Shown here: positions 60,947 through 64,000 of the stretch, piece after piece | How positions within the stretch are numbered: the stretch's first letter is position 1 | How the letters are laid out: each line of letters begins with the position of its first letter | NCBI GenBank assembly: GCA_025361185.1 | Contig: JANYAR010000048.1 | Coordinates: 1 to 64,000, forward strand | Source: Alphaproteobacteria bacterium | GTDB taxonomy: Bacteria > Pseudomonadota > Alphaproteobacteria > Micropepsales > Micropepsaceae | Reading direction: 5' to 3' | DNA length: 64,000 nt | The notes under the pieces: generated by a model | Told to the model about the DNA's origin: nothing | Database searches by the model: none | Seen by the model: only the letters and a program-made list of their open reading frames with translations | Program-made: the position numbers and the translations under genes

Positions 60947-62044
60947 ATGATATTTCGTCCGACGCGACGCGCGCTGCTTGCCTCGGGCCCAGGGCTCATC
61001 GCCGGGGCTGGCGGGTCCCGCGCTGCTGCCAGGCGCATCGTTACGGTGATCGGTACCGGCACCCAGGGAACCGCGACGGACGGCGCCTCGGCCGGGACGT
61101 CCGCCCTGAATCAGCCTTACGGGGTATTTGTCGCCCCGACCGGCGCGCTGTATTGGGCCGACTTCGGCAGCGACCGCGTGCTCATGTTGGAGCGAAGATC
61201 CGCAACTGTGTCGGTCGTTGCGGGCAATGGCGTAAAAGGCCATGCCGGTGACGGCGGTTCCGCAAAGATGGCGCAGCTCAGCGCACCCCATGAAGTCCGC
61301 TTTGACCGCCAAGGCAACATGCTGGTCGCCGAGCGGGACGCGCATGTGATCCGCCGGATCGACGGACGCACGGGCCTGATCTCCACCCTGGCAGGCACGG
61401 GGACGCCGGGCTTCAGTGGCGATGGCGGCCCGTCGGACAAGGCACAGCTCAGGCAGCCGCACAGCATCGCCCTGGATGGGCGCGACAATCTCTATATCTG
61501 CGACATTCAAAATAATCGCGTGCGCATCCGCGATGCGGCCACGGGAATTCTGACGACTTTCGCGGGAAACGGCGAGGTGAACGACACGCCCGACGAAGCG
61601 GCCCTGACCAGCGCGCTACATGGCCCGCGTTCCATCGATATAGGGCCGGACGGGACGCTGTATCTCATTCTGCGCGAGGGCAACAAAGTCTACAGCATCG
61701 ACCCCCTCGCCAAGACCCTTAAGCGCATCGCAGGGTCGGGTGAGAAAGGCTATGAGGGCGATGGCGGGCCGGCACGCGACGCCAAATGGAACGGGCCAAA
61801 GGGCATCGCCTATGCGCCTGACGGAAGCCTCTATATTTCGGACACTGAAAATCACGTCATCCGCAGAGTTTCACTGCATGATGGCAATATCCATACCGTC
61901 GCTGGCACCGGTACACGCGGTGACGGGCCCGACGGCGATCCGTTGCGTTGCGCGCTGGCACGCCCGCACGGCCTCTATGTGCGAGGCAATATTCTCTATA
62001 TCGGAGACTCGGAGAATCACCGCATCCGCGCCATGGGAATTTGA
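60947..62044 (+). CDS. Exported NHL-repeat beta-propeller protein
   Basis: 365 aa. N-terminal RPTRRALLASGPGLIAGAGG looks like a twin-arginine signal. About six NHL repeats follow, each with the hallmark L-x-P-x-G-I/V and N/D-RV/I pattern: LNQPYGVFVAPTG, LSAPHEVRFDRQG, LRQPHSIALDGRDNLYICDIQNNRVR (in parts), LHGPRSIDIGPDG, WNGPKGIAYAPDG, LARPHGLYVRG. Alternating loops carry AGTGTPGFSGDGGP-type repeats. Such propellers serve as binding platforms or lyase/lactonase folds. AGG 6 nt before the ATG. Confidence 0.85.
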   Translation: MIFRPTRRALLASGPGLIAGAGGSRAAARRIVTVIGTGTQGTATDGASAGTSALNQPYGVFVAPTGALYWADFGSDRVLMLERRSATVSVVAGNGVKGHAGDGGSAKMAQLSAPHEVRFDRQGNMLVAERDAHVIRRIDGRTGLISTLAGTGTPGFSGDGGPSDKAQLRQPHSIALDGRDNLYICDIQNNRVRIRDAATGILTTFAGNGEVNDTPDEAALTSALHGPRSIDIGPDGTLYLILREGNKVYSIDPLAKTLKRIAGSGEKGYEGDGGPARDAKWNGPKGIAYAPDGSLYISDTENHVIRRVSLHDGNIHTVAGTGTRGDGPDGDPLRCALARPHGLYVRGNILYIGDSENHRIRAMGI

Positions 62045-62125
62045 AGGCGGGGTGCCAGCCATCCTCGGCGAACAATCGCACGCGCCATGATGTTGTCCGT
62101 GAAGCGCCCGCGATGACGATAGCGG

Positions 62126-62377
62126 CTATTGATCGCGCAGCGATTGGTCACCGGGCGTGTCGCGCACACATGCGGCGGCGGCGGCGTCCTGGTTGCCGGG
62201 CGAATCCACCACCCGGGTGCGGTCACGCATGCAATCGGCAAGGGAACGCTCATAGTCGGAGGTATTGTCGCCATAGGGATGAAAATAGAGCAGCATGCCC
62301 CAACCCACGACCGCCGCCGCGATAACGCCCATAACGACGCGGCCCAAATATTTCCGGCGCGACTTGACCCTGCGCAT
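62126..62377 (-). CDS. Small single-pass membrane protein, unknown
   Basis: 83 aa: basic N-terminus (MRRVKSRRKYLGR), one transmembrane helix (about 14-32, VVMGVIAAAVVGWGMLLYF) and an exported acidic tail with two cysteines (LADCMRDRT, AAACVRDTP) that could form a disulfide. No known family recognised. The reading frame, topology and the GAGGGGGAAATG start region support a real gene. Confidence 0.6.
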   Translation of the reverse strand: MRRVKSRRKYLGRVVMGVIAAAVVGWGMLLYFHPYGDNTSDYERSLADCMRDRTRVVDSPGNQDAAAAACVRDTPGDQSLRDQ

Positions 62378-62889
62378 TTCCCCCTCCTCCCACCGATCGG
62401 GGCATCATACAGCAAACGGGGATTTTGAATACCTCCGACCGGCCACAGCAACGTCACACGCTGCCCGCGCCGTGTCCGGCTTTGTCAATGCCGCTTTCCA
62501 AGCGTCTTGCTGCCCAATCGGCCGAGACAAAACGAGTCCGTCGGGCCGGCTGCGTCCTTTCGATCCGCCGTTCAACATGCGCCCTCATTTTCGCGCCATT
62601 ATGGATTGTGCTTGAGCGTCTGCACCGGCAGCTGCACAGCAACTGCCTGAGCACCTGCGCGCATATTGTCCGCGCCGTCTTGCGCGCACTATGCCGCCGG
62701 TTCTCAATGGCTCAAGAATATTGCGGCGCAACAAAACATCGCGAACCATAAGGGGCCTAGGAACATTTCTTGCCGTTGCCCGGTGTGTTATTAATTACGC
62801 AGACAAATCGAAATAGGAGGCCAGCCGATGCGCGCCAAGGCAAGGGCTCTCAACCGCAACCAGGAAATTGGCGCCAAGATGGAATCGTC
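62378..62889. other. Intergenic region, no convincing gene
   Basis: 512 bp upstream of the DUF1592-type gene. Several open frames exist but are Arg/Cys/Leu-rich shadows without ribosome-binding sites. A short reading frame of 27 codons starts at ATG 62828 behind a strong AGGAGG and ends at 62908, overlapping the next gene; see findings. TTAATTA at about 62790 is the only AT-rich promoter-like spot. Confidence 0.5.
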
Positions 62890-64000
62890 GTGGTCAAGTC
62901 CGTCATTGTGAGATTTGCGGGACTGGGGCTTGCGGCGGCCGGCTTTTGTGCGGCCGCAGCAGTGGCGGCACCACAGCCGGTGCCCGCAGGCTTGCGCCTT
63001 CTGACGGAGAGCCAGTACCGCAATTCCATTGCCGACGTCTTCGGGCCGGGCATCAAGGTCCAGGGCCGCTTTGAACCCGAACGCCGTGTCGGCGGCCTGT
63101 TGGCCGCGAGCAGCGCAATTCTTTCGGTCACGCCGGCCGGGTTCGAGGCTTTCTCCAAGATGGCGGACACAATCGCCATTCAGGTGGTCGACGCCAAGAA
63201 TCGCGCAAGGCTGGTTGCCTGCACGCCCAAATCGGCCAAGGCCCCGGATGACGCCTGCGCCGGACAGTTTCTCAGCCAGGTTGGACGCCAGCTGTTCCGC
63301 CGCCCGTTGACGGCGGATGAACTGCAATCCCGCCAGGCGCTGGCGGCCAGGCTGGCCAAATCGTCCAACGATTTCTACTACGGCCTTCGCTACAGCCTGG
63401 GCACATTGTTGTCGGCACCCGCTTTTTTGTTTCGCACCGAACTCGCGGTGCCGGCGGCAGACAAGGGCTATACCTTGGAAGGCTACAGCCGCGCGTCCCG
63501 CCTCAGCTATCTGATGTGGGACACCACGCCGGATGCCGAGCTGTTGCGGGCGGCAGAGAGCGGCGAGCTTCAAACACAAGCCGGCGTGTCCAGGCAGGTT
63601 GACCGGTTGATGGCCTCGCCCCGGCTGGAAACGGGCATGCGCGCCTTCTTCACCGACATGCTGCAGCTCGACACCTTCACCGACATCACCAAGGACGTGC
63701 TGATCTTCAACAAATACACTCCCCAGATGGCCAACTCCGCGCAGGAAGAAACCCTGCACATGGCGATCGATCTGAGCCTGAGGTCCAACCAGGATGTGCG
63801 CGAGCTGATGACCACGCGCAAGACCGAGATCAATCGCACCCTGGCCTCGATCTACAACGTGCCGTTCAATGCCGATGGCGAATGGATGCCGTACGAGTTT
63901 CCCGCCGCCACCGGCCGCAGCGGGTTGCTCACCCAGGTCAGCATGCTGGCGATGTTCTCCCACCCCGGGCGCAGTTCGCCGACCAAGCGGGGGGTGGCGC
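62890..64000 (+). CDS. DUF1592/DUF1588-type exported protein (3' truncated by window)
   Basis: Open to the window end (370 codons here). GTG start, signal peptide about 1-26 (GFCAAAAVAA-PQ), then GLRLLTESQYRNSIADVFG (DUF1587-like opening), QLFRRPLTADE, SAPAFLFRTELA, YSRASRLSYLMWDTTPDAELL (DUF1592 core), MRAFFTDML, and finally LTQVSMLAMFSHPGRSSPTKRG, the start of DUF1588. These multi-domain proteins, first noted in Planctomycetes, usually carry a cytochrome-c-like N-terminus and end with DUF1585; function unproven, possibly extracellular polymer oxidation. No CxxCH is seen in this part. Confidence 0.82.
   Translation, partial: MVKSVIVRFAGLGLAAAGFCAAAAVAAPQPVPAGLRLLTESQYRNSIADVFGPGIKVQGRFEPERRVGGLLAASSAILSVTPAGFEAFSKMADTIAIQVVDAKNRARLVACTPKSAKAPDDACAGQFLSQVGRQLFRRPLTADELQSRQALAARLAKSSNDFYYGLRYSLGTLLSAPAFLFRTELAVPAADKGYTLEGYSRASRLSYLMWDTTPDAELLRAAESGELQTQAGVSRQVDRLMASPRLETGMRAFFTDMLQLDTFTDITKDVLIFNKYTPQMANSAQEETLHMAIDLSLRSNQDVRELMTTRKTEINRTLASIYNVPFNADGEWMPYEFPAATGRSGLLTQVSMLAMFSHPGRSSPTKRGVA

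Noticed and set aside
62425-62751. 108-codon plus-strand frame upstream of the DUF1592-type gene
   Set aside because: Arg/Cys/Leu-rich without start signals; looks like chance in GC-rich DNA.
1-64000. CRISPR array, prophage, IS element, antiphage defence island or secondary-metabolite cluster
   Set aside because: No regularly spaced repeats, transposase, integrase, phage structural, nuclease-defence or NRPS/PKS signatures were seen in the window.

Overview
The window is a high-GC, tightly packed bacterial chromosome segment with about 57 genes on both strands. It looks alphaproteobacterial: there is a PodJ-like polar localization protein, a TauE/TIGR02186 pair, a two-gene PdeM/Lhr-type ligase-associated repair unit, a short-form 6-phosphogluconate dehydrogenase, and many MFS/SDR/CoA-linked catabolic genes. 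A Micropepsaceae/Rhizomicrobium-like or Caulobacterales-like soil organism would fit, but the genus cannot be fixed from sequence reading alone. No phage, IS transposase, CRISPR array, rRNA or replication origin was seen.

Layout. 1-0.35 kb: tRNA-Gln (minus) and tRNA-Pro (plus). 0.35-8.8 kb: serine hydrolase, MFS transporter, cyclopropane fatty acid synthase, a membrane-anchored spermidine-synthase-like protein and an M20 peptidase, separated by intergenic palindromic repeats that share modules. 8.8-14.9 kb: NDH-2, a GlcG-like protein, then a divergent set (MFS transporter; secreted beta-helix lyase-like protein plus SDR) that resembles a polysaccharide/uronate utilisation unit. 15-23.7 kb: MntP, TetR, a TPR methyltransferase carrying an in-frame copy of the palindromic repeat, a MaoC hydratase, a Coa1-like protein, cNMP-patatin/SDR and secreted or membrane proteins. 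23.7-33.2 kb: thiolase, CAP lipoprotein, PodJ-like protein, TauE + TIGR02186, then an ATGA-coupled SH3/M48/CHASE2 operon.

33.3-36.2 kb is a small accessory block of short secreted or unknown genes, locally AT-richer, bracketed by a 24-bp perfect direct repeat; the distal copy overlaps the 3' end of pdeM. 36.2-41.7 kb: PdeM and Lhr-type helicase, alpha/beta hydrolase, DUF423-CopC-CopD. 41.9-45.9 kb: a coupled oxidative pentose-phosphate operon gnd-zwf-pgl-glucokinase. 46.1-50.9 kb: fused malic enzyme (maeB type) and a TPR/GT41 O-GlcNAc-transferase-like protein. 51-57.2 kb: cupin, SDR, a frameshifted PQQ/cytochrome dehydrogenase, a divergent MFS symporter and MatB. 57.4-64 kb: a small winged-helix-like protein, a double cold-shock-domain protein, a LysR regulator, a FeeM/AHL-synthase-like acyltransferase, an NHL propeller and the start of a DUF1592/DUF1588-type protein that runs off the window.

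Most notable signals: (i) a modular palindromic repeat family with compensatory stem changes, one copy of which is translated inside a methyltransferase; (ii) the direct-repeat-bracketed accessory block; (iii) the SH3-M48-CHASE2 operon; (iv) three convergent gene pairs whose stop codons overlap by exactly 4 nt. Gene starts were chosen by Shine-Dalgarno spacing and family alignment from memory and should be treated as proposals.
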